This document shows, piece by piece, positions 41,665-53,314 of a DNA stretch of 64,000 bases. Position 1 is the first letter of the stretch. Every line of letters starts with the position of its first letter. Location of the stretch: contig OZ059896.1 in NCBI GenBank assembly GCA_964057225.1, positions 9,610,001-9,674,000 on the forward strand, read 5' to 3'. Position numbers and translations under genes: made by a program. Source of the DNA: Auanema rhodensis (taxonomy: Eukaryota > Nematoda > Chromadorea > Rhabditida > Rhabditidae). The notes beneath the pieces are model-generated. The model searched no databases, was not told where the DNA came from, and saw only the letters and a program-made list of their open reading frames with translations.

Positions 41665-43240
41665 TTATCTGGATTTTTTAATTTTACCATTGATTACATT
41701 AAACATACAATAATTTAAAATATGCACACATGCTTTACGATAAGATCTTGTAGCCATCAAAAGAGTTAAAGGACCCGCAATACCAGAAATACTTATAAGA
41801 ATGACAGAAACATCAACTAAAGCTGTAATTATAAGAATTTTTGTTGAAATCATATAAAAATATAAAAGCAACATACTTCCTAATGGAAGGCTCAATGAAT
41901 TAACAACTAAAAATACAACCATTGGACCAACAAAGAAGCCTATTTGCACAGAAACCTGAAGATAATTAACTAAACTAATATTTGTTTATATAATATCATT
42001 TTTTCAAACCAATGATTTTTTATAATGAAATATTTTACTTTTTTTAACTTCCTACTTTAACAATTTCTATTTTTTTGTAATTTTTTTTGAGATTATTCAT
42101 AGAATTCCAACATTCATAACAAAAAATGGTTCTATCGCATTTGTTGCTATTCGAAAAAAAAAATTATCGTCAAATACTCTAGGCAATGGATAAGCCTAGC
42201 CTAACTTTAGGCAGTGGATCAGCCTAAGCTTATACGTTCTTGTGTGATAGACAAATGCTAATATAAATTAATTTCACTGAACTGAGTGGTGGCTGGCAAC
42301 AAATGCACAAAAGCCCAAAAAATTTCTCATTTATCGAAAAAATTAATAATCTAACCTGCAATGAAAGAACTTTAACAAAAGATCTTTGTAGCTTTTTTGT
42401 TGTCATAGACATCTTATCCTTATATTTGTTCATAGAGTTGAGGGTTAGAATACCAAAAATAAATGATATTATCATAATAAGAATCAATATGATGATTAAT
42501 GATGCTAATGCTATTCGAAAAAAATCATCAGATTCTGATAAGCTGAATACTATTGTTAGATCATCCCAATATTCTGGTGGTACTATGTCTAAGCGCTGCA
42601 ACATAATTTTAAAATTTTACTGAACTTATCTATTACAAAGCTTACGGGGAAGCAAGATTCTTTGATAGTTTTCTGATTAGTAAGTCTAAAATTGGTTACA
42701 AGTAGAGCAGGTATAATAATTGAAAGTGTGATTATTCCTCCATAAACCACAACTTTCGCAGATACACTAGTCATAAACGCTGCTGATGGTAGTAGGGACG
42801 AGTATCTACAGAAGAATAAACTGGCTATAAAACCACCAACTACTGTAAGATAAAAGAAATGATGTAAATATAATTTATATTGAATAATTATTATACCTAC
42901 GAATATCCATAGTTGAATAATTAATTGAACTAATGTACTAACTCCGAAATATCTTAAAAATCCAATTGGATAGCCTCCAAAACATGGAGTTATAAAGATA
43001 GGAACAGTTCCACCAGATAATAGTATTTGTGATATATTAGTCCTTAAAAAAAGTTTTTTAACCATAAAATTTAATTTAAAAATCTTACATCAATACTTGT
43101 CCAAAAAGTAATATCTTATATTCAAAAGATGTAGCTTTATTTGATTTAAATAAAATACAATAAAGTGATAGAAATGATACAAAAATACCAACAGGACATG
43201 TACAAAGCATAATATATTTATATATATCACTTTCTGTCAT
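41665..43240 (-). CDS. Seven-transmembrane chemoreceptor (Str superfamily, srh/sri type), copy A
   Basis: A paralogue of the receptor at 38.6-39.9 kb in the same orientation. Exons on the minus strand: 43240-43089, 43042-42897, 42842-42646, 42595-42356, 41955-41665; 341 codons in frame. It starts MTESDIYKYIMLCTCPVGIF; a longer start at 43318 is open but adds a second hydrophobic stretch, and a TTTTCATTAG acceptor 14 bases before the chosen ATG supports the shorter form. Landmarks are YEYKILLFGQVLM, PCFGGYPIGFLRYFGVSTLV and the tail GPLTLLMATRSYRKACVH. The donor after exon 2 is GTAG|GTATAA, chosen because it keeps the frame and phase of copy B. The last intron (about 400 bp) holds a short tandem direct repeat. 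Ligand unknown. Confidence 0.85.
42182..42226. repeat. Short direct repeat in receptor A last intron
   Basis: Two 17-base copies (42182-42198 and 42210-42226) of GGCARTGGATMAGCCTA differ at two positions. A partial third copy, GGCAGTGGATC, lies at 41464-41474, downstream of the same gene. Confidence 0.7.
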
Positions 43241-44725
43241 TGTTCTTCTTATAGCTAATGAAAAATTATTAGTGAAGAATGTGAGAATTAAAAAAAACTG
43301 ATTTATTGAAACTATCAATTAGTCATGATTACATGAAAAAGAGTTTCAATTCTGAAAAACTTTGAGAATAATAAGAATGATAGTTTCTTCAGCTTATATA
43401 TGCTGGTATTAAATATTATTGATTGCTTCAGAATTGAAGGTAACTTCTAAAATATTCATTAAATCATAAATATTTCTATTAATTTGAATTTATGAATACA
43501 CATATCGATACAAAATAAAATTCATATAAAATTAAAATATCGCAGAATAGTTAGTAAAGTTATACTATTTTAATATCTTTGAAAACAACAAAACAAGGAA
43601 AAACAAATGTTCTAAGGTTACAATGTCTTCAAGTTGTAAACAATTTCTTTTCTTTTATTTCTTTCAACCTCATACAATACAAAAGATGTTCTAAATATAG
43701 AAAACCTATAAAGCCCTTCTTGTAATCTTGCAAATTCCGTGAATGGACAAAGATATTTGAAAAATTCAACAATTTGAAGATCATTTTTTTTCTCTTTTCT
43801 TTCTCGAGGTAAGCACAATTTTCGAATTTAGACACCAATTTTGATATGAAAAATCTGAATTTACAATAGATCTTTAACTCTCAGCCTTGTTATGAAACCA
43901 TAAAGCAACAGGTGCTATAATATATTGCTAGCATGAAATTACAGAAGGAATTTCATCTATCTTTCTAGAGCTCCTAATATGAAATGAAAATCTAATGGAA
44001 TCAAGCGATTCTGTACGTACTTACTTTTCTATCATTTTTTTACATAACAAACTGTAAGATCATTTGCGTGAATCCTGTAAGATGTATCAGGCTAAACGTT
44101 TCAGCCTTCGCTTAAAAGGTTGAACTTTGAGCCAACTATTTGAAATGTTATCACCTTCAACTATAATGCATCATTTCATTAACTGTTATACTACAGTAAT
44201 CGTTTAAGATCGATTCCAAGATTCACCACAATTTATTTTATAGCGAAAGTCAGCTTATAACATTTGTTTCTATTTTAAACTTTTACATATGCACGTAAGA
44301 CATTCTTTTTTATAGAAAATATAGATTGAATATTTCCTCTTCAATAATAATGAACAATAATTTATTGTTAAAATAAAATAATATACAATAAAAAATTGAT
44401 CAAAAATATTTGCAAACTTATGCAGTTCATTAAGCACTGCTTGAAGTTTGCATCATATATTCAATACAAATTGAAACTTGAATTTTTTTTAATTAGTATG
44501 CTGATATCAATATAATGTTTGATATTTGTTTTATTTTACTTTTAAAAAAAAGCATGATGATAATCATATTCTGTTACTTTGACGCACACAATTCATATCA
44601 ATAAATAATAATTAACGCTTATGATATTCAAGATTAAAAATTTCAAGTAGAATAATAAAAATATATATAAACGCGTTTTAATTTTAATATCAAAACTACT
44701 CTTTTTCAATCAAATTTTTAACCAT
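43241..44725. other. Intergenic, receptor A upstream region
   Basis: No gene seen. The region contains a 42-base imperfect hairpin at 44411-44452. Some ORFs at 43.6-43.8 kb (minus) are AT-rich and have no recognisable features. Confidence 0.5.
44411..44452. other. Imperfect inverted repeat / hairpin
   Basis: TGCAAACTT at 44411 pairs with AAGTTTGCA at 44444-44452, and GCAGT with ACTGC across an internal bulge, leaving a loop of about nine bases. It is too short for a typical pre-miRNA; the role is unknown. Confidence 0.5.
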
Positions 44726-44997
44726 TTATAATGAACTACTACTTTCGTGATTATCAAGATTGTTCTTATTATCAAATTTTGCCCATTTTTGTACATCACC
44801 TATAATATTATATAATATTATCAAATTATAAATATACAAATTTCTTTAAAAAAAAAAAGTTCTTAAATTAACCTGATCCAAATAGAATAAAAATAGTTCC
44901 TGATACGGTGCAAGCTATTGCTGCAGTAAGAAACATTGCATGCCATCCTCCGTTTCCCTTAAAATATAAAAACATTTTCAAATACAATTTTATTTTT

Positions 44998-45033
<36 letters not shown>

Positions 45034-47483
45034 ATTTTAAAAATATTTTTAAAATAAAAATATTTTATAAATTACCGTGTCGTGTAATGCTGTCATAGCA
45101 TATGGAGTTACTACAATGCCTAGTTGAGCACAAAACAATGAAATTGAGGATAATGTGGCTGTATATCTTGGTGCTAATGATAATAAGCTCGTAACAAATC
45201 CACTACATTCTATAAATAAATTAAATATTATTTAAGTAAATAATACATAAGAATTTAGTGGATCAACTGCATTTATGCTATCTTATTTTATTTTATATTT
45301 TTATATTTATTTACAAAAATGAGACTGTCTTAATGTTGATATATGAAAAACTTTGAATAATTAATAAGTTTGAGTTTGAGTTTTTTTTAAAAATCATCAA
45401 ATATATGAACATATAATTACATATACATATAATTTAGTTTAATTATTTTTTTTTGATTATAATATTTAAAAATTGAATTAACAATTTCAAACATCTTCAT
45501 AATATTTTGATAATATGATAGGTATAGATACATTTAAAAATCATAAATATTTCCTGGTTAAACGAAAATGATTATTGTATTTCATTAGTTGAGGAAATAA
45601 AATATGAAAAATAAATTGTACTTACCGATACCTTGACATGCGAATAAGATACAAGATAATATCAATGCTAGTATAGGTGTAGTACAATCAACTAAAAATG
45701 CCAAACCAAGAAATGATAAAGCCATTCCATAGCTTGCTAAACATTCGAGTATTAGGTATTATTATTAATTATCAAATAATATGTCATACACACTGCTTGA
45801 GAAAATTTGGCTGAAGCCGTTGGAGTTATAAGTCTTAATTCCTTTAGTTTATCAAAAGCAACTCCCCAAATCACTTTAGCTGCTAAATTGAAAAAATTTG
45901 GCAAAGATACAAAAAGCCCATTCTGTAATAGTTAACAGTAGAATAATATTAAAAAATCTATTACGTACAGCCATTACTCCAAGTAAAAGAACTTCTTTAA
46001 AATATGTTGGAAGATATGTTCCCATCAAGGCTGCAGAGAAGCACATCAGAAAATGGCATTGTAATTGAGCCAAAAATGGTATTGAAGTAAAAATATTCTT
46101 GTAAGGAACTTCTTTCCATGTCTGTATCAATAATTGAAAACAAATTTTTTGAATCTCGTAATACCATAGCTGTTTGATTAGCTGATTCATTGGTAATATT
46201 TAAAAATTCTTTTTCTTCATGAGTAATATTTTTACAAGAATCAGGACTAGATGACGCAGTGAATATCCATATAACACACCATATCGAACTTATCAAACCT
46301 ATTAATATTATATTTCATGAAGATACAACATAATTCTTTACTTCCAAGATAAAATACTGCTGGCCAACCTATTGAGCTTTCACAAAATGCTGCAGCTAAT
46401 GGGCTTTCACCCACCCCTGCTACCTAGGAAATATGAGTAAAGTTAAGAATAATTCATAAATATTTTGATATAACATACATATCATTAACAAAATTAGTCG
46501 TTTTTATATAGAAAATACAATACCTGCTCACCAATAGCATTCAAGGCTAATGCTGTGCTTCGCTCACTTACAGGAAACCAATTAGAAATTAATGTATTAA
46601 CTGATGGAGTTACAAAACCCTAAACAATCACACACATAATATTAATAATAATATAAATTTACATATTATAAAAGTATATTGAAAATTTAAAATATAAACA
46701 TACATCGCCTAATCCAAGTAATAATCGTAATACAAATGTCAATTGATATCCACTATATTCAGCTGCTAACGGTATAAATGAATTTGCAATTGTATATGTT
46801 AATAAAGCTATTAAATAGATATATTTAACAGAATATCTTAATTAAACATAAAATTACTTTAAATCTAATTTTTGATAAGAAATATAACCTTTGAAGAACA
46901 AACATTGATGGTAAAACTGATAGACATCCTCCCCAAAAAGCTCCGGCGAACACAATATTCTGCTCTTTGTGAGTCCATATCAAATGTCCCTTTAATTGAT
47001 ATTTAAAAAATAAATTATATAAATAAATTAAAATAAATAAATATTTAAAACAAAAACAGTTATTAGAATTAGTTAAAATATAAGTTTAAATAGAAGATTA
47101 CTTAGTTTAAACCTACTCCGTAATCATTTTCAATTTTCTGATTATTGGGATCATCACGATTTTTACATTTTCCTGTGCTATTGGAATGATCTAGTAGATT
47201 TATGAATGGAAGAGTTTCTCTTTTCTCGAGAAGATTAACAGCTGTTGAATTAACCATACAAGTCATTGTCATATCAATTCCAGACATCATATATGTTGTA
47301 CAAAATGAACTTATAGCTAATAATAATATTATATGAAGTCTACGTGATCGATAATGAAATAACGCTTTAAATAAAATTATAATTTTATAATTATAATAAT
47401 AATTAATGTTTCTTACGATATCTGGTTACGGTAATATGTTGATTTTCCTTAATAGCATTACTAAAAAACATAAACATCACCAT
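44726..47483 (-). CDS. SLC17-family major facilitator transporter (anion/sialin/VGLUT-like)
   Basis: A twelve-helix transporter of the SLC17 anion:cation symporter family; substrate unknown. Exons on the minus strand: 47483-47417, 47364-47117, 46989-46889, 46836-46704, 46619-46524, 46423-46342, 46298-46165, 46121-45969, 45922-45790, 45736-45626, 45209-45076, 44957-44873, 44799-44726; 516 codons in frame, typical for the family. Landmarks: TYMMSGIDMTMTCMVNSTAV in helix 1 with a large glycosylatable first loop (NSTGKCKNR), GAFWGGCLSVLPSMF, LGLGDGFVTPSVNTLISNWF then SERSTALALNAIG (the family signature before helix 5), FLMCFSAALMGTYLPTYFKE in the second half, and a polar C-terminal tail. A TTTTTCAG acceptor ending at 47500 lies 16 bases before the chosen ATG. 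An additional 5' exon near 47640-47585 (MVASSTYYLIC...) could be joined and is not excluded. It is not closely EAT-4-like. Confidence 0.85.
45000..45030. repeat. (AT)n microsatellite within SLC17 intron
   Basis: About 15 AT units in the intron before the penultimate coding exon. Confidence 0.9.
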
Positions 47484-48730
47484 AATAATGGAATGTGCTC
47501 TGAAAAATATTAAAATTTACAAATTAATAATTGAATTAAGACAAATAATCTAAAAATAATTTTTGTATTCTTGATAATAAAGTATAAATGTTACCATTAT
47601 GTGCGTCACAGATTAAATAATACGTCGAAGAAGCTACCATTTTTGTGAGATAAGACACTTCTTCTTCTGTTTTTGATACAAGGGCTTTTGTTTTTTAATC
47701 CCTAAAATGTACTCAACTATTTGACACAAAGCAACAAAAAAAAACATAATAATTATAAATTATAAATTAATTTAATTCAATTAAAATATTTTTAATTTAA
47801 TTTAATATAAGATTCTCCTTTCAAAAGAAATTATATACTTCCTTATACACATCCGCAACATTTGTGAAGTGAAATTCGTAAAATACATTTATATCAATTT
47901 GAATTATTCGCATTTGAACAAGAAAAACGGTTGATCATCATCATTATGCATATGTATGTTTGAATTTATATTGATTCATATTATTATTTCATTTCAATAG
48001 ATTATTCTCATGTTTAATGCCCATTTCTATTCAATTCTAGCTATTTAAAGCCAAAGAAGATTCGAAGTTCAAAAGACTCGACGAAGTTGGTAAGGGTAAT
48101 TACCAAAGTCAGACGACCCTTGTGTTGGAAAGAGAAAACTGGTCTTGATTGAACATTTTTCCAACAAAAAAAATTCTCTTTAAGGTCACTGAGCTTCCGT
48201 TTCGACGTATTAGTTGTACATGAAGTCATAGAGTAAGTTAATATTTCTGACGAACATCGGTTGAAATCATTTGTTTTATTTAGTAAAATTCATATATTTG
48301 TATGTATATTATCTATATATTAAGTTACAAGTCTAAGTTGCATGTTTAACTAACTATATACATGATTTTAACAAAAAAAAATTATACTGTAAAGAGAGAT
48401 TTATCATGAATTTTAAATTGTATCGTCAGTAAATATAATCGACAACAAAACCTTTTTAATATTGCTACCTATTCATATATGTATGTATATAACTATGCTT
48501 TATTGTAATTCATTAAAACCTATTATATTAGTATTATCTCGATTGAAAATCAGCATTGCTACTTCAAAGCCGAAAAACAAAGAATGATGTTTCAAGTATA
48601 ATGTCTTTTCTTTTCTTTTTTTGTTCAAATTTCTTCAACTATTTTCTATCAGATGAAAATCTGATGAATTTGACAATCTGTCTTATGCTTCACAATTTCA
48701 TACATTTATCGTTCTTTCATCATTTCGTCA

Positions 48731-48891
48731 AAAATGGTATTCTTAATCATATTGGTCAACTCAGCAGGTACATTGGTCTGATTGATCAACTTCACATAAG
48801 AATCAACGAGATCTTCAAAATGTCTTCTTGACCATATACAAAAGGTTCCAGTTGTCTTTTTACCTGTTCATTTTTCATTGTTCATCTTTTA
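48731..48891 (-). pseudogene. Possible frameshifted gene relic
   Basis: On the minus strand one frame reads MKNEQVKRQLEPFVYGQED and then ends soon after, while the next frame continues FEDLVDSYVKLINQTNVPAE and TNMIKNTIFDEMMKER before a stop. The two coding-like stretches are separated by what looks like a one-base frame change rather than an intron. I do not recognise the family. It could also be a terminal exon of an unseen gene or chance. Confidence 0.3.
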
Positions 48892-50639
48892 ATGATTGAC
48901 CTTAAATGTACTCTTTCTATTCTCTATTATCATTTTTTTTCATATTTTTCATGTAATTCATTTAAATTATTCATATTTAAATATTCATGATTCAATATTG
49001 TTTGAAAATACAATTTCATGTTTTAACTACGGTAGTAACATCAACTAAATTGCCTATAATTTTCAAAATTTTTTTTTAAAGATTCGTTTGGTATTTCTTC
49101 TTATGATATTTCGTCGAATATAGTTAAATATTTATTATTTATCTTATTGACAGTTAAGTATTCATTATTGTTTTTTTTTGGAATTTACTTTGAATAGTTT
49201 ACTATCAATGTATGTATGTCAAAGTTTTTTTCCATGTCGATGTTAATCTTTCTCTTTCTCTCATCATCATTATTTTTTAACGTTATTTTCGGTTGTCATT
49301 TTTCTCTTCTAATTTCTCGATCACTCTCTCTCTTTCTCTCTCTCTCTTTCTCTCCCTCTCCTTCTTCATCTTTCTTTAATTCACAATCTCTATTAATATC
49401 TATCTCTCTATCAATCTACCCCTCACTTTCTTTCTTTCTTTTTTTGTCAATCTCGTCTCTTCATGCCCAGTTTCTTTTTGTGTTGCCTTTATGTCACATG
49501 TTGCCCTTCACCACACTATTTTCCCCCACTCTCCTCTTATTACCTTGTATGGTAGCGCTATCCTCAACCATGTGGCGACAGTCCCATCAAACTAGTTTTC
49601 AACACTTCCGTCCATCGTCGGCACGCATATTCTGAGCCTCCCTATGACCATCATAACCAACTTCACTTCAATGTATTGTAAGCTAGAAGCATAGACTCTT
49701 AAGACTGTACTAGAAAAATATAAAACTATTATGTGTTTGAAACGTAAGGAAGAACAGTGTATTGAAATAGTTTTTTTTCCTTTTTCTCACTATATTACTC
49801 AATAAAATTATAATTTATTATATTTTATATGATTAGTTCGTATCTGTTAAATATATAATTATAATGAAAAATATTTAGTTATCATATCCTACATGTGAGA
49901 ACATCTCTATTTCAATATTTCACTTATCCGATGTCCTTCAATATCAGATCATCACTTATATAAACATAAATATGTACAGTTGACACTATAGTCAACAACA
50001 TTTTCATAATATATGTTGTAAATATTATAAAACCTCTTATTCATTAACCTCATACATTACCATCATCCTTTTCTGAGATCGATCCTTCTTGACGAGTTTT
50101 TAAACTTCTCTTCTCAATCTTTCAATTTTTTTTCATGAAACGCTCGCATAACTTTCTGTATTATCAATCTTCAGCTGTAAAACTTTTTTTTTCCAAAAAT
50201 AGATGTTCGTGTTTTTCATGAAAACTGTATTTCTAGAAAGTTTGAAAGATTATGCTAATAATTTGACCTCTATTCAACTCATGAAGATATTCACATATAT
50301 AACATAATATTTACCAAATCATTGTGAATTATATTCTATATCAAGTGTATATTTATCTTTATAATTCCATATTTATTTTGATTTTAAACCCTTTTCAAAT
50401 AAAATATATGTTCTGTTTAACATTGCATTCTTGAGATCTTTTTAACACAACTTTTCACTGGTTCACCTATCTCTCAAAGTTCCTAATGTAAACATTTTTA
50501 TTCAAAATAAAACTCAAGTTTGCAGGGAAGAAACCGAAAATAGTAATAGTAGAAGTAGAAAAAAAATAGATGTAGAGGAAAAAGAAAATAAAGAGGACGA
50601 GTGAAAGGAAGTAGAGAGAAAATAAAAGGGAGAGAGAAA

Positions 50640-50643
<4 letters not shown>

Positions 50644-50709
<66 letters not shown>
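50644..50709. repeat. (GA)n microsatellite
   Basis: About 33 GA units; the Leu/Ser-rich minus-strand ORFs over it are repeat artefacts. Confidence 0.95.
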
Positions 50710-50713
<4 letters not shown>

Positions 50714-51833
50714 GAAACAGAAAGAGGGAGGGAGAATGAATAAGTAAAGCATTTTGTATATCGTTGACGGTTTTCTTGTTAAAAATGAAAAGAAAAGTTT
50801 GAAATTCTTTTTTTTTCGAGACTATTAACTTGTTATTTAGTATAAATATGTTTGAACTATAAATATAACAATCATATGAATATAATCGATGTATGAGAAC
50901 AATTACAATTATTGATGCTCTACCATTGAATTTGTCAATTGATAGAAAATTCAAAATAGAAAACAAGAATATTGGGTTCAATACCTTGTTTCTTTCTTAC
51001 TAATCTATATTTCTATTCATAGAGAAATGAAGAAAAAAAGCTTAAATTGATATAGTCTCATATAATCTCTACCGTCTAACCCAAAACACAGACATATTAT
51101 TTCAGTAAACAACTGTTCTTCGTAATAAATAAAAATTGAAGTTCAAAGTTTGTGAGTTTTGCATCTATCACATGAGTATTTAATCGGATTGGTTCAGTTT
51201 TTTAAAAGCAAATCGTATTGTTTTTTTTCTGAGAACCGTTCATCACGATATTGCATTCTTTCATCGAATTTCAATTTTACATTATTATTTTTAAATCTTA
51301 TTCAACAATATTTTTAATCAAACTCGACATTTCTATCTGAACTTGCTCAACTATAACATAAATGTTTTATTACCTATACTTATTTACAGTTGAATTTCTC
51401 ATTATCTTTTCTTTTTCAAAAAAAACAATACCGAAAAATAGAACAAAGACAATTCGTTCAAATTACTGATTTTATACTCTTCAAACATAAATTCTATAGC
51501 AATCAAAAGATTTATAGAGTGAAGTAGGATCTGCTAGAGAATAGTATGCTAACTATTTTTCCAAACTTTCAATTGAATTCATTATATATCAATTCTTTAT
51601 TAGGTCAATTGTAGGCACAAACTAACTCAAGAATGTATTGCTTTCGGTCACTGAATCTTTTCACCGTTACAGGAAAATTTCATCTATTTTTTAAAAAAAA
51701 AAATAATTTTGAGTATTATTACTGTTTACTCGTTTTTCCATATAACTCTGTCGTATTATTAACCCACATTTCTTGACTTTATAAGTTTCCATAAATAATA
51801 AAACTTTGATAAATATTGTCTATAACTTTACAG

Positions 51834-52834
51834 ATGCAGCAACAATATGCTCGCCCTCATCCAGGAACGACTCGATTATACTCTCTTGTGCATGACTCTC
51901 CGTAAGTTTCATATCTATTACAACTCATGCATTCGATTCCTTGTATGTTGTATCAGCTCTGTTAAAATTATTTTCAAATTAATAGTATATTCACTTTGTC
52001 TGAACGATCACGAGTTTTTAATTTCATTATATTGACTTGTTTATTCATTAGAAATTTCAATAACAATTATAATAACAAAACATCAGAAACTATTTATTTC
52101 TCTCACAGTGCAAACAAAACAACTTGCAGAAGAGAAGGCCGGTGGAGTCCAGGAGATCATGCTTATGAAGAGTTCAAAAAGATAGTCGTCCTTGCTGGTG
52201 CTTTTTTCTTTGTTATTATTATTTGCGTCATGTCCAAGTTGCAGGTAGTATACCTCGTTATAAAATATTCGATTAAATAAGGTTTTCTTTAAGGTTGGAC
52301 CAGAAGATGTCCTCAGATGGTCGCCAATTGTTTGGCTTATTGGTGTATGTACTGCTGGAGCAATAATGAACTTTATCTTCTACTGTCAGAAGAAATATCA
52401 AGAAAAGAAACGAAGACGTCGTAACATAGAAGTATGTTCTTTCATTTCATTTAACATCAGACATGTCAATTCGAATTTGGGCTGTTCATCACTTTTTGCT
52501 GATTTTAAAAGAATTTCAATCTTTGTTCATTACCAAATACTCCTCTGATTATTTTTAATTCACTAAACATCTTTCAATTTTAGCTAGAACAATTATATGC
52601 ATTACCTATTCCACTGTCATTTCCTTGTTTGGCCCCTCCACCCCACATTGATTGCTGTCGAAGCAGATCAGTTCTATCATTGCCTACTTACGATGAAGTA
52701 GTTCAGGAGAAGGAAGAGGTCGCATTCATTTTCTAAAATTTAAAACGTCCATCTATTTTTAGGAAGAACATCCTCCGGCATACGGAGTTGCTGTTGCTAT
52801 GCTACCACAGATGAACCCACCCTCTCTTGCCTAG
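51834..52834 (+). CDS. Two-pass membrane protein with LPxY and PPxY motifs
   Basis: I do not recognise the family. Five exons join in frame to 182 codons: 51834-51901, 52109-52244, 52294-52431, 52584-52718, 52763-52834. A TTTACAG acceptor abuts the ATG, fitting trans-splicing. The N-terminal about 45 residues are polar. Two hydrophobic segments follow, about 46-65 (IVVLAGAFFFVIIICVM) and 77-99 (SPIVWLIGVCTAGAIMNFIF). Next come a strongly basic stretch (KKYQEKKRRRR), a Pro-rich part with HIDCCRSR (possible palmitoylation cysteines), and two short motifs, LPTYDEVV (147-154) and PPAYG (163-167), joined by an acidic run. LPxY/PPxY motifs in cytoplasmic tails commonly bind WW domains of Nedd4-type ubiquitin ligases, so an adaptor or trafficking role is an inference. 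It is convergent with the elongase gene. Confidence 0.8.
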
Positions 52835-53314
52835 AATTCTTTCAAATTCTTTCTAACCAAAGCTGCCTTCCTCAGATATTCCAAAATTTAATGTAGATAT
52901 ATACAAATTCCCATAACATAAGATTATTGTGGACTTAGCTTATGGTCGACGGACAACGCGCTGAAGTGTCAAGCAAATTGAGCCATTTAAAATTTCTAAG
53001 CAATACTAATGCTCAGGACAGATTATTTCTTCTATACATACTTTTCTTTTTTCTATTAATAGGATTCAATTGTTACTTACTATTTGATCACGGGTCACAC
53101 ATATTCATGTTTTTAATTGTATTTCCATAAAAAAAAACAATATTTTAAAAATTGATAACATACATGATGAACAGAAACAGTATACATCAGAGTGTCAACG
53201 TAAAATAATTCAAACTACTAAAGCACTAGTCATGTGCAAGAAAATAAATCCTAAAAAGAATGAAAAACGAAAAGAGGTTGATCGTCATATATTTCCTTTT
53301 AATATTTCTTGAAT
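52835..53314. other. Convergent intergenic region
   Basis: Holds the 3' UTRs of the PY-motif gene and the elongase, transcribed towards each other. Nothing else is seen. Confidence 0.5.

Larger units (their letters stand above)
47503..51829. other. Intergenic region between SLC17 and PY-motif genes
   Basis: No complete gene. It contains orphan coding-like fragments (about 48030-48138 plus strand and 48731-48891 minus strand), a pyrimidine-rich island at 49220-49640 and a long (GA)n at 50644-50709. Confidence 0.45.

Noticed and set aside
42303-42623. 106-codon plus-strand open frame
   Set aside because: It is antisense to receptor A exon 4 and the adjoining intron.
43085-43318. Longer N-terminus for receptor A starting at 43318
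   Set aside because: It would add a second hydrophobic segment before the usual extracellular start, and an acceptor-like site sits between the two ATGs.
48556-48831. 91-codon plus-strand open frame
   Set aside because: It is opposite a minus-strand stretch with more protein-like composition and is itself Phe/Ile/His-rich.
49216-49635. 139-codon plus-strand open frame
   Set aside because: It lies in a pyrimidine-rich island and is dominated by Ser, Leu and Phe from CT-rich sequence. The GC-richer end (WRQSHQTSFQHFRPSS) is noted but gives no family.
50498-50981. Two long minus-strand open frames
   Set aside because: They read through the GA/CT microsatellite and are low-complexity.
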